DNA of 58,529 nt from Candidatus Omnitrophota bacterium. GTDB taxonomy: Bacteria > Omnitrophota > Gorgyraeia > Duberdicusellales > 4484-171. Below are positions 26,679 through 35,282 of this stretch, piece by piece. Each line of letters begins with the position of its first letter. Positions within the stretch are counted from its first letter, which is position 1. The translations under genes were made by a program, and so were the position numbers. The notes below the pieces were generated by a model. The model was given only the letters and a program-made list of their open reading frames with translations, had not been told where the DNA came from and ran no database searches. Location of the stretch: assembly GCA_014729775.1 (NCBI GenBank), contig WJJJ01000016.1:1-58529 (forward strand), written 5' to 3'.

Positions 26679-26734
26679 TGCGGCGAAAAAGATAATGAAA
26701 AATCTTCAAGTTACGGTAAAATAGTATGATTTGT

Positions 26735-29383
26735 ATGAAATTCCGTTTTCTTGACGACACAGGTGCGTTTCATGTTCCGGCGGTATCGCGGCAGGATGTC
26801 TATTTTCCGCTTACGAACCGTGACGGTACACTGTTGAGCGCGGTGAGCCCGCAGCTGGCCGGGGATATCAAACGCGATCAGGACCATTTTGTGACTCCGC
26901 CCGCGACCGCGGTGGATTTGCGTGCCAATCTGCTCTGCCGCCGTGAGGTTTTTTTCCGGGTGGAAGAGCAGGGGAAGACGGAGATCGTGCGGTTTTCTTC
27001 CCTGGGATCGTATGAGATCGAAGCCGGGATATTGTTCCACCGGACCCGCGCCTGTTCCGGGCCGCTCTCGATTGAAGTGCTGAACTTCATTCCCTATGCG
27101 GACGACGCGGAGGTTATGCGGGTGACGGTGCAAAACCAGTCCGACCGGAAAATCACGATTACGCCCCTGACCTTTCTTCCTTTGTACGGCAGGAGCGCGG
27201 AAAACGTGCGCGACCACCGCCACGTCAGTTCTTTACTGAACAGGATCCGGCTTCTCCCCCACGGGATCATGCTGCAGCCGACCATGGTATTTGATGAGCA
27301 TGGTCACCGGAAGAATACGCGCCGATATTACTGCCTGGGATATCAGGAGGACGGCCGCGGTCCTTCCGGACAATTCCCCACGCTGGATTCGTTCCTGGGG
27401 GAGGGCGATATGCTTCGGCCGGGGGCGGTGTACGAGGAAGGCAGCGAGGCGGTCAAAGAAAAGCTCTGTACCCATGACGGGAAAGAAGCGTGCGGCGGCT
27501 TCGAATTCTCACGCAGAGAACTTGCTCCCGGCGCGCAGTTCCAGCTGGTAATTCTTACCGGAACGGACGCGGCCGATGAGGAGGTGCCGCGGACATTCGA
27601 AAAATTCAACTCGCCCGAAAAGGTCGAAACGGCACTTGAAGAAACCAAGACATACTGGAACAGGTGTGTAAGTGAGACGGAATTTTCCCTCGGAGATCCG
27701 GAATACAGCAACTGGGTGCGCTGGGTGAAACTCCAGCCCACACTGCGCAAACTGTTCGGGTGTTCCTTCCTCCCCCATTTCGATTACGGGAAAGGCGGCC
27801 GCGGCTGGAGAGATTTATGGCAGGACGCGCTTTCTCTTCTGTTTACGGAAGAGGCGCAGGCCGGGGAGCTTATCCTCCACAATTTTCACGGAGTGCGCAT
27901 TGACGGTTCCAACGCGACGATCATTACCCGGGACGGACAATTCCTTTCCGACCGGAATAAGATTTCGCGGGTATGGATGGACCACGGCGTATGGCCTTTG
28001 CGGACGCTGAGTTTATACGTCCATAAAACCGGCGATCTGGATCTGCTTCTTCGCGAGGTTCCCTATTTCCGGGATCACCAGCGAAAACGGGCGCGCGCGG
28101 TGGACCCGGGTTTCGACCAATCCGATTTCGTTCTTCGCAATACGCGGGGAGAAAAATATGCCGGGACGGTGCTTGAACATCTTTTAATACAGAACCTCGC
28201 GGCATTCTTCCACGTCGGCGCCCATAACGTTATCCGTTTGGAAAACGCCGATTGGAATGACGGGCTGGACATGGCGCGGGAGAAAGGAGAAAGCGTCGCG
28301 TTCAGTTTCATGTATGCCTATAACCTTCGCCAATTAGCCGAACTCATAGAGACATTGTCAGGCACGCGGCCGCAGGTAGAGCTCTGCGAAGAGCTTCTGT
28401 TGCTCCTGGATACGCTGGAGAAACCGGTCGAGTACGGAAGTTTCCGGGCCAGGCAGCAGCGTGCCGAGGAGTATTTTGACCGGACGTGCGCATTTCGCGG
28501 GAAAAAAGTGCCGGTGGAAACCGAAAAGCTGGCCGCGGATTTACGGGCAAAGTCGGAATTCCTCTATGCGTGGCTGAACGAACACGAATGGAACGAGGCG
28601 GGATTTTATAACGGGTATTACGACAATACCGGTGCGCCGGTGGACAAAAAACTGGACGGAAACGTGCAGGTACGGCTAGAATCGCAGGTGTTCGCGCTGT
28701 TGAGTGAGGGGGTGCCCGCGGACCGGGCACGGCGGATCTGGGAGACGATCCGCGCCCTGCTGTATGACTTGAAGCTGGACGGCTACCGGCTGAATACCGA
28801 CCGGGGCGGACTGTATCTGGAGCTCGGCCGGGCCTACGGGTTTGCCTACGGCGAAAAAGAGAACGGCGCGGTCTTTAATCACATGGTGGTGATGCTGGCG
28901 CACGCGCTGTACCGCTGCGGGTTCGTGCAGGAAGGGCATAAGGTGTTCTCCTCGGTGTACCGCATGGCGTCTTCTCCCCGCGCCGAAATCTATCCGGTAC
29001 TGCCCGAATATTTTAACGGCGAGGGGCGCGGGCTTTACCTGTATCTTACCGGGTCGGCGAGCTGGTATGTGTACACGCTGATCGAACAGGTGTTCGGCAT
29101 TCAATTTTCGTTCGGCGCGCTTAGGCTTCTGCCCCGTTTCCTCCCCGTACAGTATGCACAGGTTCCGGTGTCGGTCCGGTTCAAATTTCACGGGAAGCAG
29201 CTCACCGTACGGTATCGCCGCGAATCCGCCGATGCCAGCAGCACCAAGGAACCGGGAGAAATTCTCCGCGTCCAACTCCAGGGACGCGCGATAGAGACCG
29301 CCGGGCGTGAATGCCGGATATCGAAACAGCAGATAGAAGGGCTGTCCGCGGCAGAGGTGACGCTTGAAGTCATCCTGAAATAA
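26735..29383 (+). CDS. GH94-family glycoside phosphorylase-like protein (882 aa)
   Basis: An N-terminal beta-sandwich (residues 1-300), a linker, and an (alpha/alpha)6 barrel. The catalytic-region motif is LENADWNDGLDMA near residue 510; the Asp in DWND matches the general acid of GH94 cellobiose/cellodextrin phosphorylases. HFDYGKGGRGWRDLWQD is also characteristic. It should cleave a beta-glucan or disaccharide with phosphate, in the cytoplasm (no signal peptide); the sugar cannot be named. A TAAAAT box at 26717 lies too close to the first ATG (26726), so the second ATG (26735) is preferred. No transporter is next to it. Confidence 0.85.
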   Translation: MKFRFLDDTGAFHVPAVSRQDVYFPLTNRDGTLLSAVSPQLAGDIKRDQDHFVTPPATAVDLRANLLCRREVFFRVEEQGKTEIVRFSSLGSYEIEAGILFHRTRACSGPLSIEVLNFIPYADDAEVMRVTVQNQSDRKITITPLTFLPLYGRSAENVRDHRHVSSLLNRIRLLPHGIMLQPTMVFDEHGHRKNTRRYYCLGYQEDGRGPSGQFPTLDSFLGEGDMLRPGAVYEEGSEAVKEKLCTHDGKEACGGFEFSRRELAPGAQFQLVILTGTDAADEEVPRTFEKFNSPEKVETALEETKTYWNRCVSETEFSLGDPEYSNWVRWVKLQPTLRKLFGCSFLPHFDYGKGGRGWRDLWQDALSLLFTEEAQAGELILHNFHGVRIDGSNATIITRDGQFLSDRNKISRVWMDHGVWPLRTLSLYVHKTGDLDLLLREVPYFRDHQRKRARAVDPGFDQSDFVLRNTRGEKYAGTVLEHLLIQNLAAFFHVGAHNVIRLENADWNDGLDMAREKGESVAFSFMYAYNLRQLAELIETLSGTRPQVELCEELLLLLDTLEKPVEYGSFRARQQRAEEYFDRTCAFRGKKVPVETEKLAADLRAKSEFLYAWLNEHEWNEAGFYNGYYDNTGAPVDKKLDGNVQVRLESQVFALLSEGVPADRARRIWETIRALLYDLKLDGYRLNTDRGGLYLELGRAYGFAYGEKENGAVFNHMVVMLAHALYRCGFVQEGHKVFSSVYRMASSPRAEIYPVLPEYFNGEGRGLYLYLTGSASWYVYTLIEQVFGIQFSFGALRLLPRFLPVQYAQVPVSVRFKFHGKQLTVRYRRESADASSTKEPGEILRVQLQGRAIETAGRECRISKQQIEGLSAAEVTLEVILK

Positions 29384-29409
29384 AGCCGGCGGAATATTCC
29401 TCCAGATCC

Positions 29410-31821
29410 ATGCGCGCACGGACCAAAATCTTTCTTACGTGTCTTTTCCTTTTTCTGGCCAGTGCCGTTTACGGCTATATCGCCATGCGTGCCGTCCTGC
29501 CGCAGAGGATCGCGCAAACGATACGCCAAAGCGTGCGCGATCAATTCGGAAAAGAGGTGCGTATCGGCGGCGTGTCCGTGGAATTTCCCCGCGACATCCG
29601 GCTCACGGAAGTCCGGATACACGATCCCGTTACCGGTCGGCTCGTGTGCGCGGCCGAAGCGGTACACGTCCGGCCTGCTCTTCTCCCCTTCCTGTTCCAT
29701 CGTGAATATGTGCTCACGCTAAAGGCGCGGGATGTGCGGATAGTCCTTGCCCGGGATGCCGCGGGAAAATGGAATTTCTCTCCCCGGCCGCACGCAGACA
29801 GCGCATCGGCCGGCAAAGTCCGGTTCCTGCGGTGTGCGCTGAGCGGCGTGCAGATAGAAGTCGCGGACGAAAAGGAAGGAGTGCGGCACAAGTTCGCCCC
29901 TCTTTTCCTGGATGCCAGGATCGATCCCCTGTCCGGCGGAGTGCGGGCGGAGGTGGACGGAGAAAATCTCGCGTTCAGGGGTACCTATGATTTTTTCCGT
30001 AAAAAAGGAACCGTAACCGGCCGTGTGAGCGAATTCCCGCTTGCCCTCTGGGCGGTTTATTTTCAGGAAGTGCTTCCCGCGGACGTGACCGGCGGGGTCG
30101 TTCGCGACCTGCGGGTGCGCGTTGAGTACGCCGGAACAGTGCGTACCCGGATCGACGGTACGGTGACCGGGCTGCGTTTGCGCTGGGCCAAAGGCGAAGC
30201 AACGGCTGACGTGAGCGGTACCTGTGTGGTAGCCGGCGGGGCGGGGACTCCCGGGGTCTCCTATGATCTTACCCTCGCCCGCGGAACTCTGCGCACTGAA
30301 GATTTCCCGCTATCGCTGCGGAATATTTCCGGACATATCAGAGGCACTGAGGAGAAGAGTGCATTCAGCGCAATGACCGTCCAGACCGGGGAGCATACCG
30401 TCGAGGGGAACGGGGAAGTTTGGTGGGAGGCGCTCTCTTACCGGGCGCAGGCGGGGGGAACGCTGCCGGTGCAGGATCTTTTCGGGCTGTGGGAGCAGTG
30501 GGACGAGGGCATTACAGTGCCGGGACTGAGCGGGCGCGTGAATCTGGACATCGAGGCACGCGGAAAATTATTCCCCGCGCAGCATACCGTGTCCGGCTCG
30601 TTCCGGCTTGAGAACGGACGGTATCACGACTGCCGTCAACTCGCGCTGGAGGGAACGTTCTCTCCGGAACAGATGGAAATCACGCAGGGCCGTTGTGTTG
30701 TGCGGCAGATTCCCGTGCAGGGGAAGGGAAAATTTTCACTGCGCGCTCCTTATCCGGGAAAGGTTATGCTGAACGCGGGACCTTATGAGCTTGAGCTTTC
30801 CGGAGAATACGATACGGCGCAGGAAGCGATTACGGTGCCGCGGGTGCGGATCGACGGCGAGCATACCCGGGCGCAACTGCGCGGGAAAATCTTTCCGGCA
30901 GAGCGGACGGCAGAGGTGAGCGGCACAGGGATTTTTTCCCTGGATGAAGTACGCGCGATCGCCGGACTTATCCCCGCGGCCGCTGCGGTGCGTGCCTATT
31001 GGGAGCCGCTCAACGGGAGCGTGCGGGCCCGGGGGTATCTGCGGGGAGGAGTGTCCCCGCAGGAATGGGAAACGAAACTGATCCTGGAAAGCGATGCCTG
31101 CCGCTGGAGAGAATTGCAACTGGAAGATCTCCGGATGCGGTTCGAGCGCGATGCCCGGGGGATTACCTTGAGCCCTTTTCAGTTTCGTGCCGCCGGCGGC
31201 ACGGGAGAGCTCAGGATAGAGAAAGCCCCCGGAGGGGATGAGACACGCTGGAATCTGACGGTGAACGGGATGTCGCTGAACGCGCTCCAGCAGGGACTGG
31301 GGCTTCAATCGGAAGAGAAACCGATTCTCGGCGTGGTGTCCTGTGAAGCCGGCGGGTCGTGGGCCGGAGAATTCTCTTCGGAAAAAATCCACGGCCGCGG
31401 ACTACTGGAGGTTCGTGACGGCGATTTGTGGAAGATCAATTTCCTCAAGGGCCTGGGCAAATTCCTGTTCATCCCCGATTTCGAAACGATCGTGTTTGAT
31501 TCCGGGAACAGCAAAATACGGATAGAAGATAATACCTTATTTTTCGAAGAACTGCGGCTTCATTCCTGGCAGATGGAACTTGCCGGCGCGGGCAAGGTAA
31601 ACCGGGATCAAGAAATTGAATTTGTGTTCTTTCCGGAATTCAATCCCAATCTGGTCGCCGCTTCCCAAGGTCTGCAGAAGGTCCTGACCGAATTTTTAGG
31701 CAAAAGCGGACTGGTGCTCCGGGTCGGCGGCACGCTCGAAGACCCGGATTACTCAATGAAACCCGCGTTTTTTTCCCCGCTGAAAAAGATCCAAAATTTC
31801 TTCGAGCAGATCATTCAGTGA
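29410..31821 (+). CDS. AsmA-family envelope protein (803 aa)
   Basis: One N-terminal membrane helix (IFLTCLFLFLASAVYGYIAM) and then a long periplasmic chain of repeated beta strands with the AsmA/TamB/YhdP pattern: FGKEVRIGGVSVEFPRDIRL at the start, repeated VEGNGEVWW- and VSGTGIFSLDE-like strands, and a C-terminal segment (ELAGAGKVNRDQEIEFVFFP, VLRVGGTLEDPDYSMKPAFF) typical for AsmA-like proteins. Members bridge inner and outer membranes and move phospholipids. It follows the phosphorylase by 26 bases. The 3' end overlaps the convergent TPR gene by 11 bases. Confidence 0.85.
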   Translation: MRARTKIFLTCLFLFLASAVYGYIAMRAVLPQRIAQTIRQSVRDQFGKEVRIGGVSVEFPRDIRLTEVRIHDPVTGRLVCAAEAVHVRPALLPFLFHREYVLTLKARDVRIVLARDAAGKWNFSPRPHADSASAGKVRFLRCALSGVQIEVADEKEGVRHKFAPLFLDARIDPLSGGVRAEVDGENLAFRGTYDFFRKKGTVTGRVSEFPLALWAVYFQEVLPADVTGGVVRDLRVRVEYAGTVRTRIDGTVTGLRLRWAKGEATADVSGTCVVAGGAGTPGVSYDLTLARGTLRTEDFPLSLRNISGHIRGTEEKSAFSAMTVQTGEHTVEGNGEVWWEALSYRAQAGGTLPVQDLFGLWEQWDEGITVPGLSGRVNLDIEARGKLFPAQHTVSGSFRLENGRYHDCRQLALEGTFSPEQMEITQGRCVVRQIPVQGKGKFSLRAPYPGKVMLNAGPYELELSGEYDTAQEAITVPRVRIDGEHTRAQLRGKIFPAERTAEVSGTGIFSLDEVRAIAGLIPAAAAVRAYWEPLNGSVRARGYLRGGVSPQEWETKLILESDACRWRELQLEDLRMRFERDARGITLSPFQFRAAGGTGELRIEKAPGGDETRWNLTVNGMSLNALQQGLGLQSEEKPILGVVSCEAGGSWAGEFSSEKIHGRGLLEVRDGDLWKINFLKGLGKFLFIPDFETIVFDSGNSKIRIEDNTLFFEELRLHSWQMELAGAGKVNRDQEIEFVFFPEFNPNLVAASQGLQKVLTEFLGKSGLVLRVGGTLEDPDYSMKPAFFSPLKKIQNFFEQIIQ

Positions 31822-32398
31822 GTGCCCGCAGGCGCCGCAGTGTTTCCCGGTACATCGCCGCGCTCTTCCCTTTTAAGCGCCGCCGGGCGGCGTGGAAGAA
31901 TTTCTCCGCCCGCCGCGGGTTGCCCAGCCGGACATAGGTGTCCCCGAGACTGAACAGCGTTTCCTCCCGGTCTTCTTCCAGTTCCAGGGCTTTATGAAAA
32001 CACAGCGCGGCGCCGCGGTATTTGCCGCGAGTGTGGAGCAGCCACCCTTTGTTATGATACAGCGTCGCGCAATTGGGGTCGCGCCGAAGCCCTTCGTCAA
32101 ACCGGTTCAGCGCCTGCCGGTAATGACCCATTTCCGCGCAGCACAGCGCGATATCGTTCCAGGTGCATCCGTCATCGGGACGGAGCCGCCGGGCCTCCTC
32201 CAGGTACAGCAGGGCATGCCGTAATTTACCGTCCAGTATCTTTTCCTGCGCGGCGAAGTACTCGGCGTAAAAGGCGAGATCCCGGGCACGGGACAGGCGC
32301 AGACATTTCCGGATTTTACGGCGGGCGCGGCCGAAATGAAAGTAAGTGATCAGACGGTCGAGTTTCCTGCGTTCCCGTTCCAGGTCTAACGCCGGCAT
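31811..32398 (-). CDS. TPR-repeat protein (195 aa)
   Basis: Four to five tetratricopeptide repeats fill residues 35-180, for example GCTWNDIALCCAEMGHYRQA, ATLYHNKGWLLHTRGKYRGA and ETLFSLGDTYVRLGNPRRA. The N-terminus is basic and there is no signal peptide, so it is cytoplasmic. TPRs hold protein partners; none can be named. It overlaps the methyltransferase gene by 13 bases and is cotranscribed with it. Confidence 0.85.
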   Translation of the reverse strand: MPALDLERERRKLDRLITYFHFGRARRKIRKCLRLSRARDLAFYAEYFAAQEKILDGKLRHALLYLEEARRLRPDDGCTWNDIALCCAEMGHYRQALNRFDEGLRRDPNCATLYHNKGWLLHTRGKYRGAALCFHKALELEEDREETLFSLGDTYVRLGNPRRAEKFFHAARRRLKGKSAAMYRETLRRLRALTE

Positions 32399-33198
32399 AA
32401 GATTCCCCCTTCTTTCCGGAACAGACGGCAGTCAGTGAACCCGGCCGCGCGCAGGCGCCGTTGTGTTTTTGCCGGGAAGTCATAGCCGTGAGTCATTTTG
32501 TACCGCGGCGCGTAATGGAACAACGTTCCTCCGGGCCGAAGTATTCGCTTCAGCGCGGCATAGAAGACATCTGAATACAGATCCGGGGACAGCGTAAACG
32601 TCGGCGGGTCATGAAGGACGGAGTCGAAACACCGCGAAGGAAATTTTTCGATTGCCGCGGCGATATTACCCTGATGGCAGTGAATCGAAGGCGTGGAGAA
32701 GGCTTCTTGTGACCAGGGATTGACCCGGGCGAGTCCGGTGACGTTGGTGTCTATTTCGTAAGTGTGCACTTCGCGGGCGGTCCGGCTGCCCAGGAGCGCG
32801 CTGTAGCCTAACCCCATACAGGTATCCAGCAGGCGTCCGCGGGGGCGCAGGATGCGCAGTTTATTTTCGGTGTCGGTCCGGGGTGAGTCCCGGCGGTGCA
32901 TGGGAACTGAACTGAACGAAATCGTCGGCCAGTCGCGGGTGGGGATGAGTTTATAGTAGATGTTGGTATTTTCATCAAAGAAAGCCAGCGGCATAATCTC
33001 TTCTTGTTCAAGGAGATAGCATGATTTCGGTTTGATCTTGGCGTCGAGCCCCAGCCTGTGCCGGCCGTCAAGTAGCGCGGAGTCCGGCTGTCTGTGGACC
33101 GTGACGCCGCGCCGGCCGAAATCAACCATAAGCGTAAAGGTACTGCCCGGCGGGCGGCTGCGGATCCGGTCGAATTCGGCTTTGGTGAGGATCGGCAT
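32386..33198 (-). CDS. SAM-dependent methyltransferase, COG2521-like (270 aa)
   Basis: Rossmann methyltransferase: SAM-binding GRLLDTCMGLGYSAL (motif I), an acidic end of strand 2 (EVHTYEIDTNV), and a HDPPTFTLSPDLY motif in place of the usual NPPY/DPPY. The N-terminal half is a small beta domain. This resembles predicted methyltransferases found mostly in archaea; the substrate is unknown. The first in-frame ATG (33216) lies upstream of the -10 box; the ATG at 33198 lies 6 bases after TATAAT, so the mRNA is leaderless. Confidence 0.8.
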   Translation of the reverse strand: MPILTKAEFDRIRSRPPGSTFTLMVDFGRRGVTVHRQPDSALLDGRHRLGLDAKIKPKSCYLLEQEEIMPLAFFDENTNIYYKLIPTRDWPTISFSSVPMHRRDSPRTDTENKLRILRPRGRLLDTCMGLGYSALLGSRTAREVHTYEIDTNVTGLARVNPWSQEAFSTPSIHCHQGNIAAAIEKFPSRCFDSVLHDPPTFTLSPDLYSDVFYAALKRILRPGGTLFHYAPRYKMTHGYDFPAKTQRRLRAAGFTDCRLFRKEGGILCRR

Positions 33199-33204
33199 AG
33201 GAGT

Positions 33205-33253
33205 ATTATAAATCATTAAAATAGCTTGACAACCTTTTCGGGGGATTTAAAAT
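33205..33253. promoter_or_regulatory. Back-to-back promoters of HU and the methyltransferase gene
   Basis: Plus strand: TTGACA at 33226-33231, 16-base spacer, TAAAAT at 33248-33253 (HU). Minus strand: TTGTCA at 33232-33227, 16-base spacer, TATAAT at 33210-33205 (methyltransferase). The two -35 boxes overlap on opposite strands, so one polymerase likely excludes the other. Confidence 0.75.
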
Positions 33254-33303
33254 ATAAAAAGGGTTGAAAACACTCAATTTTTTTAACGTAAGGAGGTGTC
33301 TCA

Positions 33304-33570
33304 ATGAACAAGGCGCAGTTGGTAGAAGTGATCGGAGCACACACCCAGACCAAGAAGGAAGCTCAGGCGATCGTAGAAAAAGTATTCGATTCCATAAAGG
33401 ATTCATTGGGAAACAAGGATGACGTGACAATTTCCGGTTTCGGTACGTTTCGGGTGAAAACCACGAAGCCGAGACAGGGAAGAAATCCGAAAACCGGCGA
33501 AACGATTCAGATCCCGGCAAAGCAGAAAGTCGCTTTTCGCGCGTCAAAAGATTTGAAATCGGTGCTGTAA
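33304..33570 (+). CDS. hup: HU-family DNA-binding protein
   Basis: An 88-residue histone-like protein that bends DNA. It starts MNKAQLVEVIGAHTQ, has GFGTFRVKTTKPRQGRNP (the beta-arm tip with RxGRNPxTGE), and ends VAFRASKDLKSVL. The prolines of the arm are intact. The ribosome site is strong (AAGGAGGTG). It has its own promoter and terminator, so it is monocistronic. Confidence 0.96.
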   Translation: MNKAQLVEVIGAHTQTKKEAQAIVEKVFDSIKDSLGNKDDVTISGFGTFRVKTTKPRQGRNPKTGETIQIPAKQKVAFRASKDLKSVL

Positions 33571-33593
33571 ATCGCTGCATCCGATATTGAGAG

Positions 33594-33625
33594 AAAAAAG
33601 GCACACTTCGGTGTGCCTTTTTTTT
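33594..33625 (+). terminator. Bidirectional intrinsic terminator after HU
   Basis: GGCACAC and GTGTGCC form a 7-bp stem capped by a stable TTCG loop; A-rich sequence precedes and eight T follow. It can stop HU transcripts on plus and the convergent RsmB-like gene on minus. Confidence 0.92.
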
Positions 33626-34577
33626 ATGCTTCCTGGTCCCTCCTGCGCAGTTTCGCGACGTAAAATCCTTCCATGGAATCGGTGGGGATTATCCGCTTGG
33701 TCCTCTGGACAATCGAGGGGTATTTGGCGGTTTTCCATGAGGTGAGCCCCTCCCGGATATTGGGTATCGGAAGTTTGATCGGCAACAGTTCCAGCTGATC
33801 GCCGAATTTTTCCAGAAACCAGGAGATAATTCCCTCGTTCTCCTCCGGCGCGAAGGTGCAGGTGGAATATACGAGTATTCCTCCGGGTTTGAGCGCATGA
33901 AACGCCGCGAACAGCAGCTTTTTCTGAGTCCGGGTCATTTCGATAATTTTCTTCCGCTTCCAGTAGTAGTAACTGCGGGGATTGTGCACGTAGAAGCGGC
34001 CTTCCGCCGAACAGGGCGCGTCTACCAGAATCTTGTCGAACTCTTCCGGGAAATTTTTGCGGACCAGCGTCCCGTCCATCAACCTGCTTTCTACACGCGG
34101 CGCGCCCTGGATTTTTAAGTTTGCCGTGAGTTTATAATAGCGAACCTTCGCCTTCTCCACCGCCGTGACCGCGGCGCCCGGGGCCAGCGACACGATTTGA
34201 GTCGTTTTCGCGCCCGGTGCCGCGCAGAGATCAAGGATCTTTTCGTCGTCGCGCGGATCCAAGACGTAGGGAACGATCATGCTCGAGACGTTTTGCACGT
34301 ACACGTAGCCTTCCCGGTACAGGTATGATTCCTGGAATTTGCGAAAATTCGATTTCAGCAGAAACGCGCCCGGCGGAAAGGGCAGCTCCCGGGCGCGGAC
34401 GTGTTCTTCCTGTAGTTTGCGGCGCAGATCCCGCAGGCCGGTTTTGGTGTAATTTATCCGGAAGGTCGTGTTTCTTTTTTTTAAAAACGTGTTGAGAACC
34501 TGTGGGTGCTTGTGCGGATAGATTTGTTTTATCCGCGTAATGAATTCGTTCGGTAGTTTCGTGAGCAATTCGTTCAT
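33624..34577 (-). CDS. RsmB/RsmF-type RNA 5-methylcytosine methyltransferase (317 aa)
   Basis: NOL1/NOP2/sun family. The SAM motif is ILDLCAAPGAKTTQI, the proline-cysteine motif is VDAPCSAEGRF (release cysteine) and YSTCTFAPEENE (nucleophile cysteine), so both catalytic cysteines are present. It lacks the extra C-terminal PUA domain of RsmF and the N-terminal NusB domain of RsmB. The target base cannot be told. 15 bases downstream of the TVP38 stop. Confidence 0.88.
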   Translation of the reverse strand: MNELLTKLPNEFITRIKQIYPHKHPQVLNTFLKKRNTTFRINYTKTGLRDLRRKLQEEHVRARELPFPPGAFLLKSNFRKFQESYLYREGYVYVQNVSSMIVPYVLDPRDDEKILDLCAAPGAKTTQIVSLAPGAAVTAVEKAKVRYYKLTANLKIQGAPRVESRLMDGTLVRKNFPEEFDKILVDAPCSAEGRFYVHNPRSYYYWKRKKIIEMTRTQKKLLFAAFHALKPGGILVYSTCTFAPEENEGIISWFLEKFGDQLELLPIKLPIPNIREGLTSWKTAKYPSIVQRTKRIIPTDSMEGFYVAKLRRRDQEA

Positions 34578-34592
34578 GGTTTCCCCTTTCGG

Positions 34593-35282
34593 TTAGCGCA
34601 CCAGCCGTTTCATTTTCCAGGCGATGATCACCGATGCCAGCACGTAGACCAGATAGCCGGCATAGACCAGCGGATGCGTGAGAAAATAGTCCATTATTTT
34701 TTCCGGCGAGAATTCTTTCACCGCCGCCAGCGGGAACTGGATAAAGAAAATCCGCGGCGGTGAGGCGATAAGTACGGCAATGAGATATTTGCGGAATGGG
34801 AATTTGCTCAGGCCGAAGCATAGGTCCAGTATCCGGTAAGGAACCAGCGGGATCGCCCGCAGAAGGATCACCGTGCGCAGGTTGGTCTCCTCCAGCCGGG
34901 CGTAGAGTCTTTTTCCTCTGCCTTTGAGCTTTGATTCCATGTAGTCTTTCCCCAGTGCCCGGCTCAGCCGGAAAAAGATCCAGGCGTTGATCACCTCGGA
35001 TACGTAAATCAGCGCGGTGCTGAGCAACGCGCCGAAAATCACCGCGGCGGCGAGTTTGAGCGGGTCTTTGAGGTACCAGAATATGAACGTTCCCCCGACA
35101 TATACCAGGATGAACACCAGTCCGGAGAACAGCAGCGGCAGCGCGCGGATGCGGCTTAAGAATTGGTTGACCTGGAGCGAGTAGGCCTGGCCGGCAAAAA
35201 AGACGACGACGAGCAGGAGCAGGAACAGCCCGAAGCGGAACTTCGGGCTGTGGACTATTTCGGTGAACCGGTGTGCTTTCAC
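34593..35282 (-). CDS. TVP38/TMEM64 (DedA-like) membrane protein
   Basis: A 229-residue protein with about six membrane segments. The hallmark region is FGALLSTALIYVSEVINAW followed by ILLRAIPLVPYRILDLCFGLSKFPFRKYL, which matches the VTT domain FxRxxPxxPxxxxNxxxG pattern. Members act in lipid or small-molecule transport across the inner membrane. It overlaps rlmN by 4 bases. Confidence 0.85.
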   Translation of the reverse strand: MKAHRFTEIVHSPKFRFGLFLLLLVVVFFAGQAYSLQVNQFLSRIRALPLLFSGLVFILVYVGGTFIFWYLKDPLKLAAAVIFGALLSTALIYVSEVINAWIFFRLSRALGKDYMESKLKGRGKRLYARLEETNLRTVILLRAIPLVPYRILDLCFGLSKFPFRKYLIAVLIASPPRIFFIQFPLAAVKEFSPEKIMDYFLTHPLVYAGYLVYVLASVIIAWKMKRLVR

